Of a stretch of 54,354 bases of DNA, positions 28,918 through 38,380 are shown piece by piece (positions within the stretch are counted from its first letter, which is position 1; the number at the start of each line of letters is the position of its first letter). The notes beneath the pieces are model-generated. The model did no database searches. It saw only the letters and a program-made list of their open reading frames with translations, and had not been told where the DNA came from. Source of the DNA: Planctomycetaceae bacterium (lineage in GTDB: Bacteria; Planctomycetota; Planctomycetia; Pirellulales; Pirellulaceae). The stretch spans positions 1 to 54,354 of the forward strand of contig JACKHN010000038.1 of the NCBI GenBank assembly GCA_020638975.1, read 5' to 3'. A program made the translations under genes and the position numbers.

Positions 28918-29854
28918 TCGGCGGCGCGTCCTTGCTGATTACGATTGGAGCCTCTTCTGCATCGCCAGAATTGCCGCCAGTAGTTGGCAGCGTGTCCACG
29001 CGGAATGGCGATCCATCAGCGTTGAACTGCTGCCTGATTCCGGCCACGGACACTTGCCCGTTAAGGCCCAACGCGACGACACCGGCACCAGGCGGCAAAG
29101 TGACATAATTGTCGTTATCGCGGACTCCGATCGTCAAGTCTGTCTCATTTACAAAATCACCGTTTCCATTTCCTGGTTGTGTGTCAATAGCGAGCTGGCC
29201 AGTCTGAAACGTAACGGTGACTTTGTTCGGGATTACAGCTTTGGGGCCGTAATGTGCCGCAACCTGGTATGTATCAGTAGCGAAGTCTGATAAGCGTTGC
29301 TGCGGGTGCTGAAAGTAGGTGACTAAGTTTCCGTCATCTTGAACGACGAATTCGACATGGCGATAGACCGGAGGTTGCGACTTGCCAAGCTTTGCCAGAA
29401 TCTGATGATTGGCGGTTCGAAGCAGCGGTGGGTGGTTGTCCAGGCCTCCCGGCTGACTTGTTTGTTGAGGAAAATACAGTTCAGTAGCAGAACTGTTGCC
29501 ACGACTCCAAAGGCGAGCGGGGACATTGTATCTACCCACTCGACCAGGGACCGCAACCTGCGATGCATATAACCATAGACTCAGTGAGCCAGAGTTCTCA
29601 AACTTTAGTTCGAAACGTTGGTTAGCGGAAACGAGGGATTCGCCGCGGTGCATAATTTCTCCCGGCAACAATGCGTCGGCCCGCAGGCGTTCGATCATCG
29701 TTTCTTTCGACGACTCCCGCGTCAGCAACTCGCCACAGGCAGGACATGATGACGACGCGGGACGAGACTCGGTCAATTGCAGAAGGTAGTTCTCAATACG
29801 AGAAGCGGCGTCCAGCAATTGCCTCATATCCTTTCCAAGTGAGTAATTGTCCAT
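28862..29854 (-). CDS. Bulb-type (mannose-binding) lectin domain protein
   Basis: 330 residues with AGGAG before the ATG. An N-terminal helical region contains CPACGELLTRESSK. A beta-prism-II lectin block follows (about 62-200): GESLVSANQRFELKFENSG, LWSRGNSS, and the sugar-site-like VVQDDGNLVTYF, which resembles the QxDxNxVxY motif of B-lectins. No signal peptide is seen, so a cytoplasmic or unconventional location is implied. The C-terminal part (about 210-330) is beta-rich and unrecognised. The lectin call rests on motif shape, not alignment. Confidence 0.65.
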   Translation of the reverse strand: MDNYSLGKDMRQLLDAASRIENYLLQLTESRPASSSCPACGELLTRESSKETMIERLRADALLPGEIMHRGESLVSANQRFELKFENSGSLSLWLYASQVAVPGRVGRYNVPARLWSRGNSSATELYFPQQTSQPGGLDNHPPLLRTANHQILAKLGKSQPPVYRHVEFVVQDDGNLVTYFQHPQQRLSDFATDTYQVAAHYGPKAVIPNKVTVTFQTGQLAIDTQPGNGNGDFVNETDLTIGVRDNDNYVTLPPGAGVVALGLNGQVSVAGIRQQFNADGSPFRVDTLPTTGGNSGDAEEAPIVISKDAPPNGRFRIGFKRTSSGFQLT

Positions 29855-30155
29855 GGCAAACTCCTGTGTTTCGACCTACATACTGGCGAACGAATATCAA
29901 TCTATCCGCCTATACTCGAAGGGATAAGATTGTGCGTTGAACTGAGACGCTTGGCTGCGGGGCGGTGGTTGCCTCTGCGGATGCATTGCCGGTTGGTCTC
30001 GACTCGCCGCATTTTAGTGCGTGCCAAGGAGATGTTGCAACTCGACGCGGCGAGAATCTGGCCGACTCGCGAGCTACGGTGTTGACGGTTGTGAGCTTTG
30101 TTGTGGCTTGTCGACGAGGCGAGTCCAAAGCGCTATCCGCGTCGATCGTTCGTGG

Positions 30156-30368
30156 TCACTCGCGACGGTCGGTCGGGAGCTGGTACGACTGGATCAGCCA
30201 AGTCGGCTGCCGTGGACGAAGAGAGAGGTTGTAAGCAATCACATTGCTGCTCGTAAGCGGCTTGTCGGGTGTTGCTCCATTGGTGCGAACGGCGAGATTT
30301 CGCACCAGCATGTCTTCGGCCAGGCGTTTGGTGATGGGCGTTTGCCGCTTGCGATAGGCAGTGGGCAT
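30156..30368 (-). pseudogene. N-terminal fragment resembling a tyrosine recombinase
   Basis: About 70 residues from an ATG at 30368 with GGAGG 9 bases before it. PITKRLAEDMLVRNLAVRT resembles the start of the SAM-like DNA-binding domain of phage-type integrases. The expected continuation is then lost and the frame ends at 30156; no catalytic Arg-His-Arg-Tyr domain follows. The good ribosome-binding site argues for a once-real gene. The family call is tentative. Confidence 0.4.
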
Positions 30369-30795
30369 CGTGGTGAACCTCCAAGAGAAGTGTTGAAACG
30401 CGGTGGAGTGCATCTCTCACTCGCGATGACTTCAGAATGCTTGAGGTTTCGAGAAGCGCAAGTCCAACAATCGTTTTAATCGTCAGCAGGTAGCAGACGT
30501 CCGGCTCCCACTCAGCGAGCGGAGATCGCAGTAGCGAGCCAGCAGCACCGAAGACTAGGGTGTCAGACCAACAGACGCTCAACTCATCCAGACACTCAGC
30601 CCACAAACTCTTCAGCCGAGCGGTTTACTTCAACGACCAGGATCAACGGAAACCGAGGAGTAAAGCGTGGCTTCAGAACCGACAACGCCGAGGTCTCCCG
30701 TGCATCCGATGGTTTGTTGGGATTCGCCGGAACGAGCCAGTCGCTCCAACCGACTGCACGTAAAGTATCTGCTTTAGCACCGCCCAAACAATAAG

Positions 30796-30850
30796 TGGGA
30801 TAGGCTTCTAGCCTGTCATGACTGAATTGACAGGCTGGAAGCCTATCCCA
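30796..30850. repeat. Palindromic repeat, family E
   Basis: Two 23-bp arms (30796-30818 and 30828-30850; TGGGATAGGCTTCTAGCC against GGCTGGAAGCCTATCCCA) pair with one mismatch around a 9-base loop. Single copy in this window. Confidence 0.8.
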
Positions 30851-31010
30851 AAAGAGTTTTGCGACAGTAATTGTTTGGCCGATGCTTACTTCAATGAATA
30901 CAGAAAACACCATCTTTGTCGAGATCGATTGGGCGACACCGACCATGCCTTTCACCTCGTCGATTTCGTAGATGTTGGCATGATGTTCGTCGAAGCCAAC
31001 TTCGTCGCGA

Positions 31011-32294
31011 TTAGAAGTGCCAGTTGATAACCCACTCGATGCCATTAAAGAAGTCCCCGTTTCGTCCAGGGAGCGTCGCTCCGTCAACTCGTTGATTGAC
31101 GTATTCGATGTACAAATCGACATCAGGGCTTAACATAATCGTGGTGCCGGCGAGCAGCATATGCAGTACGCCGTCGGGATTCTTGTAGATTGAATTCGAG
31201 TACGAGCAGCGATAGGTGATCGCTCCGCGTGTGTAGTGAATGCCAGCCAGGAAATTTGTCAGTTCATCGCTTGCACCACCCGACACGTAGTTGACGGGGT
31301 TTCGCACGCCGAAGGTTTGGGAACCTTCCGCAAAGGCTTTCCAGCGTCCCTTCGTATAAGTCACATCCATTCCATAGGACCAAACGGTTTCGTCTGGCAA
31401 AGCAATCTGGCTGTCAATCTGCCCCACCATCGCGGAAGCACCAATCGCCACCTGCGAACCGTCCGCACGAGTCCAAATTGGAACCAGCCGTGCGACGCCG
31501 GTGTTCTTCTCGGTATAGCCGGCGACACTCTCGGCATCGGCACCAGTGAAAGAGCCGTTGCATTGGTCCTCGTGGAAAAAGAACTGGACGTAGGTGTCGA
31601 CGGACAGGCAATCGTCAATTTCCGTCGTTTTCTCCCAAGAGACGCCGTAATCCGCATCGAGCTTCAAGCCATCAAAGTAAGCTGCATTGCCGAAGAAGAC
31701 GCCATCCCAAAAGAGCCCGAATCGGTTGAAGAGCTGCCCCACTTTCAGAGTGCCTAGTTGGTCATTGTGCAGGTAACCGTACAGTTCCCACGTCCAGACC
31801 TGATCGTCAGTGAAGGAACGGAATTGATCCCGCTCTCGAAGACGTAGCTCCATATGCCCACCGATCTTATTCCCTGCCGCCGTTGCGTACTCGGGATCGG
31901 CATACAAATACCAGAAGTACGTGCCTCGGAGATCGGGAATGCCGTATCCGCCCGGCGAGCCGTTAAGGCTTTGGTGGAACCAGTGCCACGCTCCCCCGCT
32001 GAATGGCATCTTGAAACTACAGCCGTTGCCGATCGAGGTGGCCAGATTCGTAAGACCGCCGAGGTGCGACCTGCAACAGATCGGCTCGCGCGAGACGACC
32101 CAAGGATCGGGACAGCAGTTACAGCGACATGTTCCGCCACAAAGGTCAAAGGAGGCCAAGTCACTCGTTAAATCCTCCGCGGAATTATCGGAATCGGTCG
32201 CGAAGCGAATATCGTTGGCGAGCGTAAAATTCGCGACAAAGACGGACAAAACCAAGGCAATGGTCGTAAGTTGAAGTGGCTTATGAAAACTCAT
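31011..32294 (-). CDS. Outer-membrane porin, planctomycete type
   Basis: 427 residues from the ATG at 32294, which opens a signal peptide (SFHKPLQLTTIALVLSVFVANFTLA); the frame continues upstream to 32462 without leader features. A Cys-rich stretch follows (CGGTCRCNCCPDP and PICCRSH). The rest alternates short polar and aromatic beta-strand segments, ending in WVINWHF. A C-terminal Phe is typical of proteins inserted by the Bam machinery. It resembles the BBP2/OprB-like porins seen in planctomycetes and probably forms a solute channel. Specificity unknown. Confidence 0.85.
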   Translation of the reverse strand: MSFHKPLQLTTIALVLSVFVANFTLANDIRFATDSDNSAEDLTSDLASFDLCGGTCRCNCCPDPWVVSREPICCRSHLGGLTNLATSIGNGCSFKMPFSGGAWHWFHQSLNGSPGGYGIPDLRGTYFWYLYADPEYATAAGNKIGGHMELRLRERDQFRSFTDDQVWTWELYGYLHNDQLGTLKVGQLFNRFGLFWDGVFFGNAAYFDGLKLDADYGVSWEKTTEIDDCLSVDTYVQFFFHEDQCNGSFTGADAESVAGYTEKNTGVARLVPIWTRADGSQVAIGASAMVGQIDSQIALPDETVWSYGMDVTYTKGRWKAFAEGSQTFGVRNPVNYVSGGASDELTNFLAGIHYTRGAITYRCSYSNSIYKNPDGVLHMLLAGTTIMLSPDVDLYIEYVNQRVDGATLPGRNGDFFNGIEWVINWHF

Positions 32295-32431
32295 CGTAGT
32301 GACTCCACACCATCGAGCGTCGTCCCTCTTCTGCCGCTGCTGGCGTGAACGCCAGCGGTGGTTCGATGCAGCAAGTAGAACGGCGTCGAAATTGCCCCTC
32401 GACGCCACATGCACTTGCGAATTGGGAGTTA

Positions 32432-32674
32432 CTAGTACTTTTCGTTTAATGCCCAACCCCACTCGATGCTTTTCAGCTTATACTTGCCCGACTCGAGCAG
32501 TGCATGGACATCTTTGTCGACCCCTCCGGTTAGGTAAAGTTCTGGATTGTCCCCTGAAACCGGTCGCTCGGTGTCGTTGAGGAATTTGAGGCCGTACCAT
32601 TCGAATATCTTGGGGATTTGGAACTTTCCCCCCGATTTCCCCACCTTGAAAAACCGCTCGTCGCCAACGAACTT
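32432..32674 (-). pseudogene. C-terminal remnant of a DUF547 protein
   Basis: About 80 residues open from KFVGDERFFKVGKSGGKFQ through KIFEWYGLKFLND to the end KSIEWGWALNEKY. The FF-K, K-IF-WY and terminal WALN features match the end of DUF547 domains. Everything upstream is replaced by IS110 transposase sequence. The reading frame runs straight from the IS110 fragment, with a TAA (32675-32677) at the join, so it is not translated as it stands. Confidence 0.6.
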
Positions 32675-32884
32675 TTATGCGGCGGCCTCCAGATCCTGTT
32701 GGAGTCCGCCGATGGCTTCAAGGCAGACGAGCTGGACGCCGATCCTTCTGAATTCCTGGACGAAGGATTGGCAGCCGGCTCGGTCGTTGTTGACTTGCCC
32801 GGCGCGTCGGCTGGGCAAGAGGGATTAGTCCAAGGCTTTTTTCGAGACATCGACACCGGCGATCATCACGGAGTCGTTTTTCAT
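32675..32884 (-). pseudogene. Truncated, frameshifted IS110-family transposase
   Basis: From the ATG at 32884 (AAGGAAGGG upstream) the N-terminus reads MIAGVDVSKKALD and then hits TAA. In a shifted frame it resumes as GQVNNDRAGCQSFVQEFRRI and VCLEAIGGLQQDL, ending at TAA near 32675. GVDVSKK and LEAxGG are the first DEDD-domain blocks of IS110 transposases, carrying an acidic residue each. The rest of the transposase and its Ser-containing C-terminal domain are missing. The 150 bases upstream may be the element's non-coding end. Confidence 0.75.
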
Positions 32885-33364
32885 CGTGAATCCCTTCCTT
32901 GCAAATTCGAGCTCGCGACTCTTGCGGCTCTTGCGACTGTTCGGGCTGTACGACAAAGGCTCGCTGGCGATCCGGCTACAAACGGTCTTGGTGACCAAGG
33001 ACGGAACGATCTGCCAGCGAGTCGCCTGTTCTCACTCGTTTACACCGTAAAGGAGAGCTACAAGGATGGACGCGCTCGTCCGTCCCACATTTGGTTGCGG
33101 CGAAGCCGCGTTATGAGTGGAGGACTTCAAGGGTCTTCGTCGACGAAGGGACGAGAGGAGCATCTTTCAGCAACCAAACGAAAGAGATCATCAGCCCAAA
33201 GTTTTCGAATGTAAAGTCTTGGTTCGACATCAGCCGGCTAGAATGCCTCAAATGCCAGAAGCGATGAGTTGTTTACATGCTCTGTGAGACTGCTCTGATC
33301 GCGAACTACCAGGGTATTTCCTGGGAACCTTGAGGAAAATCAGAGCGATAAGTCGAACCGGACT
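32885..33364. other. Intergenic region between IS110 remnant and flgL
   Basis: 480 bases with no gene. It holds family C repeat copy 2 and, near its right end, an 8-bp stem GCTCTGAT (33292-33299) with ATCAGAGC (33339-33346). The stem encloses CCAGG/CCTGG but is not followed by a T-run on the minus strand, so a terminator for the flg operon is only possible. Confidence 0.45.
33064..33113. repeat. Repeat family C, copy 2 (single arm)
   Basis: One arm related to the family C inverted repeat (GGATGGACGCGCTCGTCCGT) plus the exact 19-base TTGCGGCGAAGCCGCGTTA at 33095-33113. The second arm is missing. Confidence 0.65.
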
Positions 33365-36031
33365 TCAAATGAAACTCAGGACGGTCAATTGAAGCGTCTG
33401 TCCAATGAGTCGCAAGGTGGCTTCCATATTGGCCTGCCGAGCGGCGAGGTCGGAGATCGCCTTGACGAGATCGGCGTCGATTTCTTCGGACAAGGTCGCT
33501 CGCAACTGCACGTCTTCATCTTGGACTCGTTGGCTGAGCACGTCGAGCGACCGCGATCTAGCGCCGAGATCTGCCCTTGAGAACGTAAGACGCTCAAAAT
33601 CGACGTCCAGCATTTCGACAGCGCGTCCGATCTCGACGACATCAAAGGTCTCTAAAGCCTTACTCAATCGCAGTAGCGAATTGAAGACGCCCTTCGTTTC
33701 CGACGGATTTACGTCGGCACCTTGCACCTGGTCAAACGCTCCTCCGGCGAACGTCGCCACGACGCCAGTCGTCTGAATTGCGCCCGAGCCGTTGTTTGCT
33801 GGATCTTGCTGCGTCTCGAGCTGCGCCGAGAAAGTCCCTTGAGCGTTGATTGCGTCGATAATCGTATTGGCCGTTGTCTGACCAGCATCGATGTCGACAA
33901 ACAGCCGCCCACCAGCGAATGTGGCTGTTGCGGCACCACCACCCAAGATATCGCGATAGATGACTTGTACGCTGTTGAAGCTGGGGCCTCCAACTTTTGC
34001 GGAAACGACGATTCCGGTATTGCGATCGTTCGGCTGCGGAAACGAGACCGTTGCCGTCGCGGGAACTGATGCCGAAAGCGATGCGGTCTCTTCGCTTCTT
34101 GGAATCAGCCCAAGGTCCCATGCCGCAAAACTATGGCCACGAATGATCGTCAAAGATTGTGCGCCACTGTTATTTTCGTCGGTAATCTGAATCCCATTCC
34201 CGAACGCGGCAAGCCTTGCCGTAATGGGCGAAGCACCGCGATTGTCAGGGTGGGTGTTGATTAGATCCAGTACATCTCCGATCGTGTTCGCCGAGCTGAC
34301 ATCGATGTTGAGATCCGGCGAGCCATCGCGGCGGATCGTGAAGTCAACGCGCGGCCCACTGCCTTGAACGAAATTCGGATTCGTCGTTAGTTCGTCGTTT
34401 CCACCTGTCAGATCGACGCCGCGGCCAAAATTCAAGTCGACAAGTCGAGTATCTCGCGTGAGCGTACGAATACCTAACTCGGTTGCGGTGGTTCCGCCAT
34501 TCTCGCCGATCTTGAAGTCTGCTCCGCTGAGCCGAGAACGGACTTCGATACTACGACCGTCTTCCGATATTCTTGCCGCGACGTGGGCCGTTGAACCGTT
34601 AAGCAGATTCAAAAGGTCTTCGATCGTCTGGGCCGATTCAAAAGTGATCGTGTGCGTTTGGCCCCCGTTGACGATCTGAATTCCCGATTCTTTGTCGAAC
34701 AAGAGTCCGGATCCACCGACGAACGTGTCTGTGGCTCCGAGTTGGATCAATCCCGTGCCCGCGTTGTCGGGATCGAACTTGCTATCGAGCTTTGCGGCGA
34801 ACTGACCGGTGGCATTGATCGCGTTGACGACTGTCCGGGCGGTGGTAACGCCTCCGTTAACGTTAATCCGCAGCACTCGGTTCACTTCGTCGAACGTCGC
34901 GATCGCTTCGTCACCGGCGATCGCACTGTCCGAAACGACCTGAATGACGACGCCATTGATGTCAGCACCGTTCTCCGCAGCCTCGATAGCGATGTCATTG
35001 TTGATGCTGGCTGACTGGAGCAACGCGGATGCGCGAGTACCTAGAATATCCGTCAGCTTTGTTGTCGGTCGCAGTATCGGTGCGAGGTCCGAGCCAAACA
35101 ACTGCTTGACTCCGACACCTAGCGAATTGAAGATCCCCAGTTGCTTTGCGGTGGTCCCGCCGGAGACTTCACGCACCGTCAGATTGCCGCCACCGGCATC
35201 GTCGATATCAATCACGAGTCCGTTCTTTGTCAAGTTGACGGTGATTTGCCGACCATCGGGCGGATTGCTTTCGATCAGCCGCACGACGTCCCCTACGGTT
35301 TCCGCAGAGGCGATGTTGATTGTCTTTGTTGACGTTCCATCGGAAATCAAGAAGCTGCTCTTGGCAATGCCTAGTCCGCCGCGAAGTGCGCTCAGTTTGG
35401 TATTGAGCGTCAAGACGGGATCGAGGTCGACGGTACCCTTCACCTCGGAAGAGATCGCACCGAACACTTCGTTTCCGGTGACATTCGCATCTAGCAGAAA
35501 GTCCATGTCGACGAGACTCTTCAAGTCGACTTCATTGCCTTGATAGACGACGTGTGTTCCTTCGAGTTGAAAAGGCGCTTGAGTTGTCTTGGATCCCGCG
35601 AAGAGATAGCGTCCGCGAAAGTGTTGATTCCCGACGTCTGTCAACTGCTCGATCGCGCGATTGATCTCTTCTGCAATGACGCGCCGTTCACTGTCGCCGT
35701 TGGTGGAATCGACGGCCGATAGGGCATTCGCACGAATGCCGGTCAGTAACTCAGATACACGAGTGAGGGCAGTGTCGGTAGCGGCGACATACGAGGACGT
35801 CGTGTTGACGTTCGTGATTGCTTGCTGCTTCTGTTCCAACAGACGCTGAACGGTGATCGCCCTCGCCGCAGCAGGCGCATCGTCGCTCGGCACGGACAGA
35901 CGAATTCCAGTACTTAGTTGGTCCTGAAGTCGAACCAATTCCAGCCGATCGAAATCAAACTGCGATTGCAAGCGGGCTTGTAACAACCGTTCGCTGACGC
36001 GACTCGAAGCAACAGGGTAGATTGCGGGCAT
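33365..36031 (-). CDS. flgL: FlgL, hook-filament junction protein, greatly enlarged
   Basis: 888 residues against about 320 usually. The N-terminal flagellin-like region is typical (RLQDQLSTGIRLSVPSDDAPA), as is the C-terminus (ARSRSLDVLSQRVQDEDVQL ... LARQANMEATLRLIGQTLQL). The central 600 residues contain several IN-type units, for example SFLISDGTSTKTINIASAET with DVVRLIESN, and related repeats near 470 and 560. FlgL links FlgK to the filament. It follows flgK by 15 bases. Both ends fit FlgL better than flagellin, because it lacks the LSLLR-type end. Confidence 0.93.
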   Translation of the reverse strand: MPAIYPVASSRVSERLLQARLQSQFDFDRLELVRLQDQLSTGIRLSVPSDDAPAAARAITVQRLLEQKQQAITNVNTTSSYVAATDTALTRVSELLTGIRANALSAVDSTNGDSERRVIAEEINRAIEQLTDVGNQHFRGRYLFAGSKTTQAPFQLEGTHVVYQGNEVDLKSLVDMDFLLDANVTGNEVFGAISSEVKGTVDLDPVLTLNTKLSALRGGLGIAKSSFLISDGTSTKTINIASAETVGDVVRLIESNPPDGRQITVNLTKNGLVIDIDDAGGGNLTVREVSGGTTAKQLGIFNSLGVGVKQLFGSDLAPILRPTTKLTDILGTRASALLQSASINNDIAIEAAENGADINGVVIQVVSDSAIAGDEAIATFDEVNRVLRINVNGGVTTARTVVNAINATGQFAAKLDSKFDPDNAGTGLIQLGATDTFVGGSGLLFDKESGIQIVNGGQTHTITFESAQTIEDLLNLLNGSTAHVAARISEDGRSIEVRSRLSGADFKIGENGGTTATELGIRTLTRDTRLVDLNFGRGVDLTGGNDELTTNPNFVQGSGPRVDFTIRRDGSPDLNIDVSSANTIGDVLDLINTHPDNRGASPITARLAAFGNGIQITDENNSGAQSLTIIRGHSFAAWDLGLIPRSEETASLSASVPATATVSFPQPNDRNTGIVVSAKVGGPSFNSVQVIYRDILGGGAATATFAGGRLFVDIDAGQTTANTIIDAINAQGTFSAQLETQQDPANNGSGAIQTTGVVATFAGGAFDQVQGADVNPSETKGVFNSLLRLSKALETFDVVEIGRAVEMLDVDFERLTFSRADLGARSRSLDVLSQRVQDEDVQLRATLSEEIDADLVKAISDLAARQANMEATLRLIGQTLQLTVLSFI

Positions 36032-36046
36032 GCGTGGTTTCGAAGG

Positions 36047-37744
36047 TTAGAGGGTCATTAGTATGTTCAGTAGTTCGCTAATCGTCGCGACCATGCGTGC
36101 GGAGGCCTGGTACGCTCGTTGGTAGGCAATCATGTTGATCGCTTCTTCGTCGATACTGACTCCGGTCAACCCTAAGTTCTGGCCTTCGAGTGTGCGCTGA
36201 AAGACTCGAAATCCTTCGCTGACCGCTTTCGTTACCGACGAAGCTTGTGTGACCTTCGCGATCAGATCTTCATATTGATCGGAGAACGTCTGGCCGTTTC
36301 GCGATTCGAGAGCGCGATCGCCAAAGGCAGCGAGTTGCAGCGCGATGTTCGTGTCTTCTCCCACTCCGCCTTCGCTGGCGGCAAACTTGGACGGATCGTT
36401 GCGTACGATATTCGATACATCAATATTGCGACTGCTGTTGCCCGTGAAAAACGTATTGATGCCGAGCGATGCCAACAAGTGACTTGTGTCACTGCCGAAG
36501 CCGAACTCGAGGATGGGCGAGTCGGCTGCAATCTTCAGCTTCCGCTCGGCGGTTACATTGACATCGAGACCTTCGATTGCATTCAAAGTGGCTGCCAAGC
36601 TCTCTAGCGTGGTGTCGCCTTTCAACCCATTGAGCTGCACGAGAACGTCGGTTGTTTCCGTCAAACCGGTCCTTGTGTTGAACACCTTCACTTCGAACGA
36701 ACCGTTGATGGGAGTGAAGGGCAGTCCTGCCTGATCGAGCGCCACGGTCTCACTACTAACCGAGTACTCGCTTTCAGCCTGCTTTAGACCAGTCAACCCT
36801 TGGCCGCTCGTGTAAATCTTGTTGAATTCGAACGCGAGCGTTGAGGCCAATTCGTCAAGATCTTCGAGAAATCCCCCAAGAATCTCGTCGCGTGCGGCAT
36901 AATGGCCGGCGAGACTTCCCGTCGATGCTGCAAGTGGTGCGTCAGTCGCCGCCAGGTTGACCGTCGCCGAAGCCAAACCGCGGTCCGACGTATACTCGAC
37001 AGAGGCCTTTCGAAACACTCCCTCGAACACCAAGAAATCTCCCCCGGCAAACACGCTGACCGAGCCTGTCGGTTGTTCGACAACACGTATTTTCACAATC
37101 TCGGCGAGTTCGGCGAGAGCAACTTCGCGCTGATCACGAAGGCCCACCGCGTCGCTTCCCGACGTCGAACCGCCTTCGGTCTGAACAATATTGATATTCA
37201 GTTCCGCAATTTGCGACAACAAACGATTAATGTCTGCTGCGGCTGAAACGATCTCGTCGTTGATGTTGCGACGAATGTCAAAGATGCGGGAATCGATGCG
37301 CCGAATATCGTCGGCGAGCGTTGCACCTTGGAGCACAGCCAAGTTACGAACCGAAATATCTTCTGGCTGATTCAGAATGTCATTTATGGAGTTGAAGAAA
37401 TTTGACAACGATGTGCTCAGGTCGGTGTCGGTCAACTCGCCAATCAACGCCTCAAGTTGTCCATAGGCTTCTTCTTGCGCCTCGCTACTCGCGAGATCAC
37501 TGATCGCGCCACGCAATCGTTCCGAAAGAAAGCGATCCGACTGCTGGATGATGCCGTCGACCTGAACGCCCAAACCGAGCGGAAGGTCGCCGATCAGTTG
37601 TGTTGGCGCAGTCGTAAAGACAGGCCGTTGGCGAATATAGCCAGGCGTATTGGCGTTGGCGATGTTGTTCCCCGTGACCTGAAGGCCAACCTGAGAAGCA
37701 AACAGCGCGTTGTTCGCGATCTGAAGCGATCCAAGGAGAGACAT
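36047..37744 (-). CDS. flgK: FlgK, hook-filament junction protein
   Basis: 565 residues, the normal size. The N-terminus has the axial-protein signature (LLGSLQIANNALFASQVGLQ then NNIANANTPGYIRQRP). The C-terminus has the matching coiled-coil segment (GVSIDEEAINMIAYQRAYQASARMVATISELLN). FlgK forms the zone between hook and FlgL. It lies between flgN and flgL, 15 bases from the latter. Confidence 0.96.
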   Translation of the reverse strand: MSLLGSLQIANNALFASQVGLQVTGNNIANANTPGYIRQRPVFTTAPTQLIGDLPLGLGVQVDGIIQQSDRFLSERLRGAISDLASSEAQEEAYGQLEALIGELTDTDLSTSLSNFFNSINDILNQPEDISVRNLAVLQGATLADDIRRIDSRIFDIRRNINDEIVSAAADINRLLSQIAELNINIVQTEGGSTSGSDAVGLRDQREVALAELAEIVKIRVVEQPTGSVSVFAGGDFLVFEGVFRKASVEYTSDRGLASATVNLAATDAPLAASTGSLAGHYAARDEILGGFLEDLDELASTLAFEFNKIYTSGQGLTGLKQAESEYSVSSETVALDQAGLPFTPINGSFEVKVFNTRTGLTETTDVLVQLNGLKGDTTLESLAATLNAIEGLDVNVTAERKLKIAADSPILEFGFGSDTSHLLASLGINTFFTGNSSRNIDVSNIVRNDPSKFAASEGGVGEDTNIALQLAAFGDRALESRNGQTFSDQYEDLIAKVTQASSVTKAVSEGFRVFQRTLEGQNLGLTGVSIDEEAINMIAYQRAYQASARMVATISELLNILMTL

Positions 37745-37784
37745 GGCTGCACTCGGCGTGACTTCGTCAGTCCCGCAGGAGCGC

Positions 37785-38285
37785 CTAAACTTCCTTGTCT
37801 ACTAGCGCACCTCGTGAATCTGACGGCTCGTCTCTTGAATATGTCGGCTGCAATTGCCCTCCAGTAGCAATAATCTCCAACAACTGAGACAGATGTAGAA
37901 TAGTTCGCTGGGCTAGCACCCAATTTGCGAGGCTTTGATGTTGCAGCAATCGCATCCGCGCGGAAGCGGCTGTCATCTGCTTGGTGACCTTGCCTCGCCG
38001 TGCCGTCGTCAACGAAGCTGCGATGCTGCCTAAGTTTTCCGCAGGCAGCCCTTGTTCGTTGGCAGCAACCAATAGATGCTCGCGTCGTTGGTGACAGGAT
38101 CTCAGACGATCACAAAGAGCTTCGGCGCGAGGGTGAAGATCAAGCATCTGCTCCACATTATTGCTAGCCATGCTCTCGCGCTTCGCCGCTAGCACGTCAA
38201 GCAGTTCCGTCTGCACATTTGACAGCTCGTCAAGCAGCGATGTCAGATCTACTTCCCAATTCGCTTGTTCTGTCTCTGCCAACAT
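37785..38285 (-). CDS. flgN: FlgN-type flagellar export chaperone
   Basis: 166 residues, largely helical, with a FlgN-like heptad region (LLDELSNVQTELLDVLAAKR, residues about 16-35) and a C-terminal helical part. FlgN chaperones FlgK and FlgL and keeps them soluble until export; it lies directly upstream of both genes. Sequence similarity in this family is low, so position carries much of the call. Confidence 0.75.
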   Translation of the reverse strand: MLAETEQANWEVDLTSLLDELSNVQTELLDVLAAKRESMASNNVEQMLDLHPRAEALCDRLRSCHQRREHLLVAANEQGLPAENLGSIAASLTTARRGKVTKQMTAASARMRLLQHQSLANWVLAQRTILHLSQLLEIIATGGQLQPTYSRDEPSDSRGALVDKEV

Positions 38286-38380
38286 AACGCGTCCGTCCTT
38301 CTCGTGTGTGAATTTCGGCTATCAGTTAAACGAGGAAGTTGTTTCGGAACGATTCTTCTGCAGTCTCCCACACACTTCCT

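Larger units (their letters stand above)
29855..31010. other. 1.2-kb gene-poor interval with recombinase debris and a palindrome
   Basis: No intact gene is convincing. It contains an integrase-like N-terminal fragment (30156-30368) and a 23-bp inverted repeat (30796-30850). Longer open frames such as the one on the minus strand at 30596-31123 cross the palindrome and have no recognisable protein features. Confidence 0.5.

Noticed and set aside
30596..31123. Minus-strand 175-aa open frame
   Set aside because: It passes through the 30796-30850 palindrome and has no family features or ribosome-binding site.
32618..33214. Plus-strand 198-aa open frame
   Set aside because: It runs antisense through the DUF547 and IS110 remnants; the minus-strand reading has recognisable family motifs, so this frame is a shadow.
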